Of a stretch of 64,000 nucleotides of DNA, positions 24,381 to 33,996 are shown one piece after another. The stretch's first letter is position 1, and the number at the start of each line of letters is the position of its first letter. Made by a program: the position numbers and the translations under genes. Origin of the DNA: Arthrobacter sp. EpRS71 (GTDB lineage: Bacteria; Actinomycetota; Actinomycetes; Actinomycetales; Micrococcaceae). The notes under the pieces are model-generated. The model did not search any database, was not told the DNA's origin, and was given only the letters and a program-made list of their open reading frames with translations. The stretch lies in the NCBI RefSeq assembly GCF_001512285.1, contig NZ_LNUV01000006.1:1848361-1912360 (forward strand), written 5' to 3'.

Positions 24381-25419
24381 AACTCCTGTGTCCACGGCGC
24401 CCGCCGCCGCTCCCGTTTCCCCCGGCAAGCGCTGGTCCTCGCCAGGTAGGTGGCGCGATGCCATCCGCAGCACCCCACCGGGACTGGTGATCGGTATCCT
24501 GGCGATTGCCGCCGTCGTGCTTGTTGCTGTTTTCCTGACGATCGACCTCAAGGGAAACATCGCCTACATCCTGCCGCGCCGGGCCATCAAGGTGTCCGCC
24601 ATGCTGTTGGTGGCCGTGGCGGTGGGAGTGTCCACGCTGCTGTTCCAGACCGTGACGGCCAACCGGATCCTGACACCGTCCATCATGGGCTTCGACTCGC
24701 TGTACATCCTGGTGCAGACGGCCCTGGCGTTCGTGGCCGGTGCCGCCACGCTGGCCACGGCGCCGTCAACGCTGAAGTTCGGGCTGGAGATCCTGCTGAT
24801 GGTTGGCTTCAGCGCGTTCCTGTACCGCTGGATGTTCACCGGAGCCACACGCTCGCTGCACCTGCTGTTGCTCGTGGGGATCGTCCTGGGAACCCTGTTC
24901 CGCGGCTTTTCCTCGCTCCTGCAGCGGCTGATGGAACCCAGCGAATTCATCATTCTGCAGGACTTGTTCTTCGCCAGCTTCAACAATGTGGATCCGGGCC
25001 TGCTGGGTGTTTCCGCCGTGCTGGTGGCCCTGGTATGCGTCGGTGTGTGGCGCACGAGGCACACCCTGGACGTCCTGGCGCTGGGCCGCGAAGTGGCCAT
25101 CAACGTAGGCGTCGACCACAAGCGCGTGGTGATGCGGGTTTTGCTTGCGTGCTCGCTGCTGGTGGCAATTTCCACAGCGCTGGTGGGTCCGGTGACGTTC
25201 TTCGGGCTCTTGGTTGTGAGCCTCGGATACCAGCTCTGCCGCGGGTTCCGGCATGCCTGGCTGCTGCCGATGGTGGTGCTCATCGGTGCGATTGCGCTGG
25301 TGGGCGGTCAGCTGCTCCTGGAGCGCGTGTTCGGTTTCGCCACCGCCTTGAGCGTGATTATCGAATTCACCGGCGGCATCCTCTTCCTTTACCTGTTGCT
25401 GAAAGGCTCGTTGAAATGA
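24373..25419 (+). CDS. Iron-siderophore ABC permease 2 (FecCD family)
   Basis: A 348-residue partner permease (YclO/FatC-like). A basic cytoplasmic lead of about 35 residues comes before the first helix. 'NRILTPSIMGFDSLYILVQT' and 'GPVTFFGLLVVSLGYQL' match the family's conserved blocks; the latter loop contacts the ATPase. It overlaps the genes on both sides by a few bases, which points to tight co-translation. Confidence 0.93.
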   Translation: MPETPVSTAPAAAPVSPGKRWSSPGRWRDAIRSTPPGLVIGILAIAAVVLVAVFLTIDLKGNIAYILPRRAIKVSAMLLVAVAVGVSTLLFQTVTANRILTPSIMGFDSLYILVQTALAFVAGAATLATAPSTLKFGLEILLMVGFSAFLYRWMFTGATRSLHLLLLVGIVLGTLFRGFSSLLQRLMEPSEFIILQDLFFASFNNVDPGLLGVSAVLVALVCVGVWRTRHTLDVLALGREVAINVGVDHKRVVMRVLLACSLLVAISTALVGPVTFFGLLVVSLGYQLCRGFRHAWLLPMVVLIGAIALVGGQLLLERVFGFATALSVIIEFTGGILFLYLLLKGSLK

Positions 25420-26174
25420 TTACCGTCCGGAACGTGACCAAGCGCTACGGCGGCACCACCGTGCTGGACGACGTCAGCTGCGAGATCCCCCGCGGCGGCA
25501 TCACGTCCATCATCGGCCCCAACGGCGCCGGCAAATCCACGCTGCTCTCCCTGATCAGCCGCCTGCAGCCCATGGACGCAGGGGGAGTATCCGTGGCTGG
25601 CCTGGATGTCACCGCGACGCCCAGCAGGGAACTGGCCAAGACCATGGCCATCCTGCGGCAGGAAAACCACCTGACCATGCGGTTGACCGTCCGCGACCTC
25701 GTGGCGTTTGGGCGCTTCCCGCACAGTGGTGGCCGGCCAACAATTCAGGATCTTGAGCACGTGGACGAAGCCATCCGGCAGCTGGACCTCACCTCCATGG
25801 CGGACAAGTTCGTGGATGAACTCTCCGGTGGCCAGCGCCAGCGCGCCTACATTGCCATGGTCCTGGCGCAGGACACCGAGTACCTGTTACTCGACGAGCC
25901 CCTGAACAACCTGGACATGAAGCACTCCGTGGAAATGATGCGACTGTTACGGCGCTTGGCTGACGAGCTCGGGAAGACCATTGTCCTGGTGGTCCACGAC
26001 ATCAACTTCGCATCCTGCTATTCGGACACCATCCTGGCCATGAAAGACGGCCGCCTCATCCATCAGGGCACGCCCTCGGACATCATGCGTGCGGGAATGC
26101 TGTACGACGTCTACGACATCGATATCCGCATTGAGGAAATCGACGGTCATCGCATCGGTGTCTACTTCGCCTGA
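25416..26174 (+). CDS. Iron-siderophore ABC transporter ATPase
   Basis: A 252-residue ATPase that powers the uptake system. The Walker A is 'GPNGAGKST', the signature 'LSGGQRQRAYIA', the Walker B 'YLLLDEP' and the switch histidine lies in 'LVVHDINFA'. It is YclP/FatE-like. ATG 25416 overlaps the permease stop (ATGA). It is the last gene of the operon. Confidence 0.95.
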   Translation: MITVRNVTKRYGGTTVLDDVSCEIPRGGITSIIGPNGAGKSTLLSLISRLQPMDAGGVSVAGLDVTATPSRELAKTMAILRQENHLTMRLTVRDLVAFGRFPHSGGRPTIQDLEHVDEAIRQLDLTSMADKFVDELSGGQRQRAYIAMVLAQDTEYLLLDEPLNNLDMKHSVEMMRLLRRLADELGKTIVLVVHDINFASCYSDTILAMKDGRLIHQGTPSDIMRAGMLYDVYDIDIRIEEIDGHRIGVYFA

Positions 26175-26296
26175 CACTCGTTGCCCCGGTTATCAACATA
26201 TGGTTCCGGATGGAAAACTTCGCGACACGTTTACGGCACCACCCTCACTAGATGAGAGAAAGAGAGCGAACGCTCACTTTCCAAACCCTGAGTGAA

Positions 26297-26331
26297 CCGC
26301 CCGCACACCGTGGTGTGTGTACCCCGGGCGG
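26297..26331 (+). terminator. Hairpin between the iron operon and the LPXTG gene
   Basis: CCGCCCG (26297-26303) pairs with CGGGCGG (26325-26331), and CACACC with GGTGTG inside it. It lies 120 bases after the ATPase stop and 30 bases before the next start, so it may be a terminator or part of the leader of the wall-protein gene. Confidence 0.35.
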
Positions 26332-26361
26332 CGTAGCACAGGACTAGCAAGGGAGCTATGA

Positions 26362-29300
26362 ATGTCTGTATTACCGTCATGGGGCCGTTTCGGCCGGAGT
26401 GAAAAGATGCCGGGAGTGAGGAGGGATTCCAGTGCCAGGCCCCGGATACCCCCATCGCGGAGGCGTTCCATCCTGCAGATCCCGGCAGCAGCCCTGGCCG
26501 TAGCGGTCAGTGCAGGGTCGCTGATGCTGGGTGGTACCCCGGCCATGGCAGCCGCCGGGGATTTCACCATCTCGCTCTCCGCCCCGGAAACGGTCCCACT
26601 GAGCCAGAACTACAACTACACGGCTACCGTTGATTTCAGCGGCGTCGATTCTTCCCATCCGGCAATCGGTGTGGAAATGACCACAACACTTCCGGAGGGT
26701 ACTACCTTCGCTGGGCTCCCTACCGGCAGCTCCTCGCCAGTTTTGAGCCATAAGTACGATCCCGCTACCCGCGTGCTGACGATGATCCTGGACGAAACCA
26801 CTGAGGACCTCGTCAGCGTTGTGTACACGGTCTCGCAGGTGGACAACGAGCGAAAATATGAGGGCTTTCCGCTGAACACCGTGATGACCGGCACGGGCGG
26901 ACCCGGTGGCCAAGTAACCTCCGGGCCTGTCACGTCAAAAGTCACCGGTTCCCATGACTACCGGGCGCAGAAGACGGCCACCACCATCACTGGCTCCATC
27001 CATCGTGAGGTGACATACCGGTTCAACGTGTGCTCGGAGGAAAGCTACCTGAGTTTCTCCGCCTACGCGCAGAAACTCACTGATGTCTTCCCCGCCGGTG
27101 CGGAGTTCGCCTCCGCCTCGACTGGCCTGGGCACTTGGGACACGAGCGCCTGGCCCACAGCCACGTGGACCAACGACGAACGTTACGACCACACCGGATA
27201 CTGCCTGGACCGAAGCAACTCTGCCATTTGGCTGACCGTCCGGTACCCGGACCACGTTGCTGGTTGGGAAGACGGCCAGCGGCCGCCGGTCAACACTGTG
27301 ACGCTGGAGACCACAGACGCCAACGGTGTGGTCAGAGCAGGTACACCCGCCGAAGCACAGGGTCCTGCTTTCACTTCTCCCGGCGGTGTAACAACGGCCA
27401 TTGAGAAATCTTCAGGAGGGCAGACCTCAGCCGGAATGATAGCCCGAAGCACTTACGTCAATGCCTCCTACCTGGGGCCCCGGAACAGTCCTGAGGCCGA
27501 GGACCTCGTCATCACCGATAGCGGTGCAGCCGGCAGCCCGTCGGAGGAGTGGTTCCACCACAACGATGTCACGGCTATCAACGTGGCCTTCAGCCCGGTG
27601 TTGGCTACGGAAAACCTGCCCTACAGCTTTGAGTACCAGACCGACTTCTCCGCTGAGTGGCAGACCTTCACGCCCGCCGACCCGTCCACCGCCAACAATT
27701 TGGCGCTGACCGTCCAGAACACGGGTTCAAGCGGCTGGGAGACGTTCAACGGGAACAATACGCTCGACCTCCCGGCGGGCTCCATTCTGACAGGATGGCG
27801 CATCTCCGTTGCGCCGGGTCATGAAACAGTGCCCGTCGGCTCTGAAATGCGGGTCACTGTGGGAAGCGTGCCGGTTTTCCGCGATATCACCGAGGGTGTG
27901 CTTGCCGCCAACAGCCCTGCAGGTATTGCACCAGGACCCGTGAACAACACGGCCACTCTTAAGGCAGGCGACCTGACAGGCGAGGCGTCCGACGTCTTTA
28001 CCCCTGTGGATTCGGTGTACCTGACCACCAACGTCTCCGTTCCGTCGGTCCTGAGTGTGGGTGACACCGGAACCGTCAGGGCCGGTATCGTCAACCAAAA
28101 CCCCTCGGAAACCTACACGGACGCCTCGATGTCCGTGGTGCTTCCCTGCGGCGTTCAGTACGATCCCACGAAGACCATCACGCCCATCACGGACCTCTCA
28201 GTGGGCGTGGAGCCCATCCCAACCATCGGCAACGGTGTGACGGTGGATTCCACATCACGGGTCACTGATGCAGATGGTTGTGAACTGCAGGTCATCACCT
28301 TCACGTACGACCACATCAGCCCCATGCGGGATCCGAAGGAACCTTCTGACCGGCAGGTTGAGAACACCGGATGGCAGTACGACATTCCGGTCACTGTCCT
28401 GGCCAAGGCCTATGACCCCGGTACCTCTTCCGTTCAGGTCGAATCGTATGTCTCCACAGGAGACCCGCGTTTCATAGGAGTTGCTGACGGCGGCACCGCC
28501 GAGCAGACAGTGCCGATGATTGGCTACGCGCCGTTCTTCAGCGACGACATCTACAATTTCGACGCTGCACGGGCAAGTGTTGCCAAAGACGTTGGCCGTG
28601 TGTCGATCAACATCGCTGGTGGTTTGCTGCTCGATAAACTGTCCAGTTCCTCGGCAACAGGTCCGTGGTCCTTGGCCACCACCGTTGACGACGCCGCGTT
28701 CTGGCAGGTCTACGTCAGCAACGTCCTGCCAAACCCGGTCACCGGCGCCACGCTCTTTGACCGGTTGCCGGCGGTGGCGACAGGCGACGATTTCGACGTC
28801 ATCCTGTCTGGGGCAGTCACCGGCGCGCCGGCGGGGGCCAAGATCGAATACTCCACCGACGCCACGGATGCCACCTCGGGCAGCTGGACCACCAATCCGG
28901 TGAACGCCACAGCCTTCCGGATGTTCGTTGACGTCCTGGCAACCGGGGAAGATTTCACTTTGGTGGTTCCCACCAAAGTCCCGGGTCACCCCGGGTTCGG
29001 GCAGAAGGCAACCAACGTACTCGTCGCCACGGGAACCTACAACGGGGAAACGGTACAGTTCGCCACCAACGAGGCAGCCGTGAAGGTGGCCGGTACGCCT
29101 TCCCTGGGAATCGTGAAGAAGACCAACGGAACCTCCTACTCGTCATCTCCCGGTGCCATCGTGGCCAACGGATCGGACGTGAGCTGGAGCTACGAAGTAA
29201 CCAACACGGGCAACACCCCGCTCGCAAACGTGGCAGTTTCAGATGCCTTCGCGGCAGGGGATGGCAGCACGGGCACTCTTGTTCCCACGTCGAGTGACAC

Positions 29301-30375
29301 AGGAGCGCTGGCTCCCGGCGACACCCGTGTCTTCACCGCCCATGGTGCCGCCGTGGCAGGTCAGTACCACAACACGGCCACGGCTTCGGCTACGGCTACG
29401 GACGCAGAAGGGATGCCTCTGGCCCAGCAGCCTGCACCGGTCACTGACGAGTCCTGGTATCTCAGCGGCAACGCCGGCTTGACTGTTGTGAAGACAACAA
29501 ATGGTGAGGATGTTGAAGCTGCTCCGGGGCCGCAGGTGGTTCCTGGAAGTGATGTGGAATGGACGTACACAGTGAAGAACAGTGGCGACCTTGCCCTGAC
29601 TGATGTCCTGGTGGTTGATAAGGACAGTGCTGGCAAGGAGGTATTTTCCGGGACGATTCCTTCATTGGCACCGGGTGCCTCTGTCGAGTTGTCGGCGCAG
29701 GGCAAGGCTGTTGAAGGTCAGTACAAGAACACGGTGACAGCTTCGGCTGCAAGCCCGCATGGCGGTCCTGAGCTAAGCGCCACTGATGATTCGTATTACT
29801 TCGGGGCCATCCCCGGGTTGAAGGTGGACAAGCTCGTCTCCACGCATCAGGAGGGACCATGGAGCGAATCTGTCACCATCAATCCGGCTGAGACTGTCTA
29901 CTGGCAACTCAGCGTGACCAACACCGGCAATACCGTACTAACGGATGTCCGATTCGAAGACCCCGCTCTGGGGTCCATCGAGCCGGTTGCCACTCTCGCT
30001 CCGGGACAGACGGCCAGTCGGGTCGTAGCCCAAAGCAATGTCACGCAGTCCTACATCAACGTAGTGTCAGCGTCTGCAACGGCGCCCGGTGGAGACGAGG
30101 TTACGGGGACTGACTCAAGTGAGGTCATAGTAAAGCCGGTGGTGGTTGTTCCTCCGGTCGCGACAGTCACTGATCCTCCCGCGACGACGAGTCCCACGGC
30201 TCCTGCCCCTTCCGCCGCTCCCGTTGCGCCGAGTCCCACGGCTCCCGCTGCAGCCACCGGGAACCTGCCTGACACCGGTGCCTCCGGCGTCATGCTTGGA
30301 CTTGGGGGCGCCGTAGTGCTCTTGATCGCTGGAGGCTTGGCCCTGCTGGCCAGCCGTCGGCGTAGGGCCGCCTAG
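26362..30375 (+). CDS. LPXTG-anchored surface protein with DUF11-type repeats
   Basis: A 1337-residue wall protein. It has a long, arginine-rich N-terminal lead (residues 1-38), a hydrophobic signal core and a likely cut after 'GGTPAMAAAG' near residue 65. The body is a chain of Ig-like beta domains. From about residue 905, three DUF11/isopeptide-type units follow, each with 'NTGNTPL' or similar 'N(T/S)G(N/D)' turns. A Pro/Thr/Ala spacer (about 1255-1300) leads to the sortase motif LPDTG at 1302-1306, a membrane helix and an RRRR tail. The start is supported by AAGGGAG upstream. No sortase gene is in the window. Function may be adhesion, not established. Confidence 0.9.
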   Translation: MSVLPSWGRFGRSEKMPGVRRDSSARPRIPPSRRRSILQIPAAALAVAVSAGSLMLGGTPAMAAAGDFTISLSAPETVPLSQNYNYTATVDFSGVDSSHPAIGVEMTTTLPEGTTFAGLPTGSSSPVLSHKYDPATRVLTMILDETTEDLVSVVYTVSQVDNERKYEGFPLNTVMTGTGGPGGQVTSGPVTSKVTGSHDYRAQKTATTITGSIHREVTYRFNVCSEESYLSFSAYAQKLTDVFPAGAEFASASTGLGTWDTSAWPTATWTNDERYDHTGYCLDRSNSAIWLTVRYPDHVAGWEDGQRPPVNTVTLETTDANGVVRAGTPAEAQGPAFTSPGGVTTAIEKSSGGQTSAGMIARSTYVNASYLGPRNSPEAEDLVITDSGAAGSPSEEWFHHNDVTAINVAFSPVLATENLPYSFEYQTDFSAEWQTFTPADPSTANNLALTVQNTGSSGWETFNGNNTLDLPAGSILTGWRISVAPGHETVPVGSEMRVTVGSVPVFRDITEGVLAANSPAGIAPGPVNNTATLKAGDLTGEASDVFTPVDSVYLTTNVSVPSVLSVGDTGTVRAGIVNQNPSETYTDASMSVVLPCGVQYDPTKTITPITDLSVGVEPIPTIGNGVTVDSTSRVTDADGCELQVITFTYDHISPMRDPKEPSDRQVENTGWQYDIPVTVLAKAYDPGTSSVQVESYVSTGDPRFIGVADGGTAEQTVPMIGYAPFFSDDIYNFDAARASVAKDVGRVSINIAGGLLLDKLSSSSATGPWSLATTVDDAAFWQVYVSNVLPNPVTGATLFDRLPAVATGDDFDVILSGAVTGAPAGAKIEYSTDATDATSGSWTTNPVNATAFRMFVDVLATGEDFTLVVPTKVPGHPGFGQKATNVLVATGTYNGETVQFATNEAAVKVAGTPSLGIVKKTNGTSYSSSPGAIVANGSDVSWSYEVTNTGNTPLANVAVSDAFAAGDGSTGTLVPTSSDTGALAPGDTRVFTAHGAAVAGQYHNTATASATATDAEGMPLAQQPAPVTDESWYLSGNAGLTVVKTTNGEDVEAAPGPQVVPGSDVEWTYTVKNSGDLALTDVLVVDKDSAGKEVFSGTIPSLAPGASVELSAQGKAVEGQYKNTVTASAASPHGGPELSATDDSYYFGAIPGLKVDKLVSTHQEGPWSESVTINPAETVYWQLSVTNTGNTVLTDVRFEDPALGSIEPVATLAPGQTASRVVAQSNVTQSYINVVSASATAPGGDEVTGTDSSEVIVKPVVVVPPVATVTDPPATTSPTAPAPSAAPVAPSPTAPAAATGNLPDTGASGVMLGLGGAVVLLIAGGLALLASRRRRAA

Positions 30376-30404
30376 CCGCAGGGAATGAAGTGAAGTAGAA
30401 ACAG

Positions 30405-30438
30405 CGACGTCGGCACCCAAGCCAGGGTGCCGACGTCG
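30405..30438. terminator. Bidirectional hairpin between the wall-protein gene and cycA
   Basis: CGACGTCGGCACCC (30405-30418) and GGGTGCCGACGTCG (30425-30438) are perfect arms with a six-base loop. The two genes converge on it. Confidence 0.8.
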
Positions 30439-30456
30439 TGCTTTCCGGTCTAAGAC

Positions 30457-31917
30457 TTAGTGTGCTGCCGTGGTTTCGGCTTCAGCCATCGCCTTCCACT
30501 CAGCCACACGGGCCTGGTGCAGGGGTGATCTGCGGACAACCGCGTAGGCCACGCCAAGGATGGCGAACCAGATGGGCGTGACCAGCAAGGCGGTGAGCGT
30601 GTCCGGCTGGGTGGTCAGCGCCCAGACGAGGAATGCGAAGAACGCGAACACCACCCACACCATGGGGATGCCGCCCGGCATCTTGAACGGTGAGGCCGCG
30701 TGCTGTTCGGGGCGGCGCTTGCGGTACACCAGGTAGCTGGCCAGGATGATGGACCATACGAACATGAAGCAGACGGCGGACACGGTGGTCACCATGTCGA
30801 ACGCCACGCCCACATCCTTGCCTGCGTAGAGAAGTGCGACGCCGGCCAGCAGCAGGACGCAGGACAGGAACAGTGCGTTTTGGGGTACTTTGCGGCTGGA
30901 GAGACGGCCGAAGAGCTTGGGTGCGTCGCCGTCGTTGGCCAGGCCGTAGACCATGCGCGAGGTCGAGTAGATGCCCGAGTTGGCGGAGGACATGGCCGAG
31001 GTGAGGACCACGAGGTTCACCACGGTAGCTGCCATTCCCAGGCCAGCCAGGGAGAACATGGCAATGAACGGGCTCTGGCCGGCTCTGAACTCGGTCCACG
31101 GGGTAACGGACATGAGGATGATCAGGGCGCCTACGTAGAAGAGCATGACGCGCAGGGGGATTGCGTTGATGGCGCGGGGGAGGTTGTGCTCAGGGTTCTT
31201 GGTTTCGGCGGCGGCCGTACCCACCAGCTCGATGCCCACGAATGCGAAGACGGCGATTTGGAAGCCGGCTACGAAGCCCATGAACTCTTTGGGGAAGAAG
31301 CCGCCGTGGCTCCAGAGGTTGGTGAAGCTCGCGGTTCCTGCGTTGGACTGGAAGCCGGTGAAGATCATCACCAGGCCCACGACGATCAGCGCCACAATGG
31401 CAATGATCTTGATAAGCGCGAACCAGAACTCTGTCTCTCCGAAGGCCTTCACCGTGGGCAGGTTCAGGAGGAGCAGGATGATGATGGTGGCCAGGCCCGG
31501 GATCCAGAGCTGGATTCCCGGCCAGAGTTCGTCGGCGTAGCCTGCGATGGCGATGACGTCTGCCACGCCGGTGACTACCCAGCAGAACCAGTAGGTCCAA
31601 CCGGTGAAGAAGCCTGCCCAGGGTCCAAGGAGGTCGCCCGCGAAGTCGCTGAAGGACTTGTAGTTCAGGTTGGAAAGGAGCAACTGGCCCATGGCGCGCA
31701 TGACGAAGAACAGCATGAAGCCGATGATCATGTACACGAAGATCACGGAGGGGCCGGCTACCGAGATGGTCTTGCCGGAGCCCATGAAGAGACCGGTTCC
31801 AATGGCGCCGCCGATGGCCAGGAGCTGGATGTGGCGGTTGCTGAGCGAACGTGACAGGTGAGGTTCGCTGTCCCTGCTGGAGGCGTGGAGCAACTCCGGT
31901 GTTGTCTGGTCGGACAT
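30457..31917 (-). CDS. cycA: D-serine/D-alanine/glycine transporter (APC family)
   Basis: A 486-residue, twelve-helix amino-acid:proton symporter. It closely follows E. coli CycA over its whole length, as I remember it: 'SNRHIQLLAIGGAIGTGLFM', 'FFTGWTYWFCWVVTG', 'AGFQIAVFAFVGIELVGTAAAETK' and 'SSANSGIYSTSRM'. Glycine uptake would suit the glycine/sarcosine genes elsewhere in the window, but this is not proof of a link. ATG 31917 ('MSDQTT') is preferred over 31950. A TATAGC -10-like element lies about 70 bases upstream on the minus strand. Confidence 0.92.
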   Translation of the reverse strand: MSDQTTPELLHASSRDSEPHLSRSLSNRHIQLLAIGGAIGTGLFMGSGKTISVAGPSVIFVYMIIGFMLFFVMRAMGQLLLSNLNYKSFSDFAGDLLGPWAGFFTGWTYWFCWVVTGVADVIAIAGYADELWPGIQLWIPGLATIIILLLLNLPTVKAFGETEFWFALIKIIAIVALIVVGLVMIFTGFQSNAGTASFTNLWSHGGFFPKEFMGFVAGFQIAVFAFVGIELVGTAAAETKNPEHNLPRAINAIPLRVMLFYVGALIILMSVTPWTEFRAGQSPFIAMFSLAGLGMAATVVNLVVLTSAMSSANSGIYSTSRMVYGLANDGDAPKLFGRLSSRKVPQNALFLSCVLLLAGVALLYAGKDVGVAFDMVTTVSAVCFMFVWSIILASYLVYRKRRPEQHAASPFKMPGGIPMVWVVFAFFAFLVWALTTQPDTLTALLVTPIWFAILGVAYAVVRRSPLHQARVAEWKAMAEAETTAAH

Positions 31918-32026
31918 TAGTTCAAGAACCCTTCGAAGGATCAGCCACAATGGTGACGGCCGTTACAAATCTGTTCGATAAAGCTATAGCTAATGTCTGA
32001 CCAATGGCGAATCGGTCTGCATGGCG

Positions 32027-32055
32027 AAAGCTCCTCTGTGGAAAAGAGGAGCTTT
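32027..32055 (-). terminator. Hairpin after the DrrAB-like operon
   Basis: AAAGCTCCTCT (32027-32037) and AGAGGAGCTTT (32045-32055) are perfect arms. It lies 26 bases past the stop of the ABC-2 permease on the minus strand. Confidence 0.7.
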
Positions 32056-32080
32056 AGCCGTTGTTGTGGCCGGGTGGGAC

Positions 32081-32842
32081 CTAAGCGATCTGGCGCTTGT
32101 AGGCTGCGGTGGCGAAGGCGTAGGAGACGACAAGGATCCCCAAGCACCACGCCAGGGCCACCCAGATGTCGCCACCCACGGGACGCTGCGCGAGCAGATC
32201 CTGGATGGTGTTCACGATGGAGGTGACTGGTTGGTTTTCGGCAAACCACCGGACCGGGCCCGGCATGGTTTCCGTCGGGACAAAGGCCGAGCTGATAAAC
32301 GGAAGGAAGATCAGCGGGTAGGAGAACCCGCCCGCGCCGTCAACGGACTTCGCCGAGAGGCCTGCGATGATCGCGATCCAGGTCAGTGCCAGCGTGAAGA
32401 GTGCCAGGATGCCAGCCACGGCCAGCCAGTCCAGGACGTTGGCGGAACTGCGGAATCCCATGAGTAGTGCCACCACCACGATGATCACCAGCGAAAGTCC
32501 GTTGGCCACCAATGAGGTCAAGACGTGTGCCCAGAGAACCGACGAGCGTGCGATCGGCATGGAGTGGAACCGTTCAAAGATGCCGCTCTGCATGTCGGTG
32601 AACAGCCGGACTGCGGTGTAGGCAATGCCGGATGCAATGGCGATGAGCATGATCCCCGGAAGCAGGTAATTGACGTAGTTCTCGGTGTCGGTCCTGATGG
32701 CCCCTCCGAAGACGTAGACGAACAGCAGCATCAGGGCGATCGGGGTGATCGCGGTGGTGATGATGGTGTCAACGCTCCGGAAGATGTGCCGCATGGACCG
32801 GCCCAGCAGGACCGAGGTGTCTGCGAAGAAATGGGTGTTCAT
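32081..32842 (-). CDS. ABC-2 type exporter permease (DrrB-like)
   Basis: A 253-residue membrane protein with six predicted helices. 'VDTIITTAITPIALMLLFVYVFGGAI' near the N-terminus and 'PLIFLPFISSAFVPTETMP' are typical of daunorubicin-resistance-type permeases. It overlaps the ATPase gene by four bases. As the partner of the ATPase it would export a drug or lipid; the substrate is unknown. Probably controlled by the PadR protein of the same operon. Confidence 0.9.
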   Translation of the reverse strand: MNTHFFADTSVLLGRSMRHIFRSVDTIITTAITPIALMLLFVYVFGGAIRTDTENYVNYLLPGIMLIAIASGIAYTAVRLFTDMQSGIFERFHSMPIARSSVLWAHVLTSLVANGLSLVIIVVVALLMGFRSSANVLDWLAVAGILALFTLALTWIAIIAGLSAKSVDGAGGFSYPLIFLPFISSAFVPTETMPGPVRWFAENQPVTSIVNTIQDLLAQRPVGGDIWVALAWCLGILVVSYAFATAAYKRQIA

Positions 32843-33633
32843 GACCTGTCCTTTACTGACTCGTTGTTCCCGGCAGCAGTGCTGCCGCCGCCCACCAGGG
32901 CCAGGAAGATGTCCTCCAGGCTCGGCTGCTTTTCGACGTACTCGATCTTGGCTGGCGGGAGCAACTGCTTGAGTTCAGCCAGGGTGCCGTTGGCGATGAT
33001 CCGGCCCTCATGCAGGATGGCGATCCGGTCCGCCAGTTGTTCAGCCTCGTCGAGGTACTGCGTGGTGAGCAGGACCGTGGTCCCTTGCCTGGCAAGGTTC
33101 TTGACGATCTGCCACACCTCAAGGCGGGCTTCGGGATCGAGGCCTGTGGTGGGCTCGTCCAGGAAAATCGCCTGCGGGTTGCCGATCAGGCTCATCGCAA
33201 TGTCCAGGCGACGACGCATGCCGCCTGAATAGCTCGCCACCTTGCGGGACCCTGCCTCGGTGAGGCTGAACTGCGCCAGCAAATCGTCGGCGATGTCACC
33301 GGGATTCTTCAAATGACGCAGCTTAGCCACCAGCACCAGATTTTCTTTGCCGGAGAGAACCTCGTCCACTGCCGCGAACTGCCCGGTGAGGCTGATGGCC
33401 TGCCTCACCTTGAGCGACTCGGTGGCCACATCAAAGCCTCCGACGGCGGCCGAGCCGGCATCCGCTTTAAGCAGGGTGGACAGGATCTTCACCATGGTGG
33501 TCTTGCCCGCCCCGTTGGAACCAAGCAGCGCGAAAATTCTGCCGGACGCTACCTCGAAGTCCACACCCCGGAGTACGTGGAGGTCCTTGTACGACTTCTC
33601 AATTCCCTCTACGCGGATTGCTGCAGCGGTCAT
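32839..33633 (-). CDS. ABC exporter ATPase (DrrA-like)
   Basis: A 264-residue ATPase with Walker A 'GSNGAGKTTM', signature 'YSGGMRRRLDIAMSL', Walker B 'AIFLDEPTTGLDPEAR' and a switch region 'LLTTQYLDEAEQLADRIAI'. The C-terminal 'PSLEDIFLALVGG' extension is typical of DrrA-type proteins. It overlaps the DUF1048 gene upstream and the permease downstream by four bases each. Confidence 0.94.
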   Translation of the reverse strand: MTAAAIRVEGIEKSYKDLHVLRGVDFEVASGRIFALLGSNGAGKTTMVKILSTLLKADAGSAAVGGFDVATESLKVRQAISLTGQFAAVDEVLSGKENLVLVAKLRHLKNPGDIADDLLAQFSLTEAGSRKVASYSGGMRRRLDIAMSLIGNPQAIFLDEPTTGLDPEARLEVWQIVKNLARQGTTVLLTTQYLDEAEQLADRIAILHEGRIIANGTLAELKQLLPPAKIEYVEKQPSLEDIFLALVGGGSTAAGNNESVKDRS

Positions 33634-33995
33634 GATTCCGCCTCCCTCGCTTTATTGATTGCCTTGTTGAGGCGCTCGCGTTCTTTGTCGATCCAGCGAT
33701 TTCCGCCGTAGGCCTGGGCGAAGGATTCGGCGAACTCCACCGGATCTTCGCCCACGATTTCGCTGACGGGAGTGCCGTCTACTGCGGCGCGTTCCCAAAG
33801 GTCTGCGAAGTCCGTGAGCATCTGGACCATGGTGTCGCCGTCGGTGACGCCGCCGTAGTACATCAGGTACCGGTTGAAGGCGGTTGCTGCGGTGAGGTAC
33901 GGCTCAGGCAGGGCATCGAGCCGGGCCTTTGCCTGCTTGTACTGTTTCTTCTGCTCGAGCGGTCCGGTGACCAGTTCGATCCATTTTGCGGCCAT
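33630..33995 (-). CDS. DUF1048-family protein
   Basis: A 121-residue soluble, helical protein of the DUF1048 type, which is often found beside PadR regulators and exporters. 'FNRYLMYYG' and 'FADLWERAAVDGTPVSEIVG' are the recognisable segments. ATG 33995 is chosen because AAGGAAGG stands just upstream; it is one base from the PadR stop. The molecular role is unknown; its place between regulator and ATPase suggests a part in the same response. Confidence 0.8.
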   Translation of the reverse strand: MAAKWIELVTGPLEQKKQYKQAKARLDALPEPYLTAATAFNRYLMYYGGVTDGDTMVQMLTDFADLWERAAVDGTPVSEIVGEDPVEFAESFAQAYGGNRWIDKERERLNKAINKAREAES

Positions 33996-33996
33996 G

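Noticed and set aside
24450..25415. Long in-frame extension of the siderophore ATPase
   Set aside because: It overlaps a complete permease gene in another frame. The ATPase starts naturally at ATG 25416, overlapping the permease stop.
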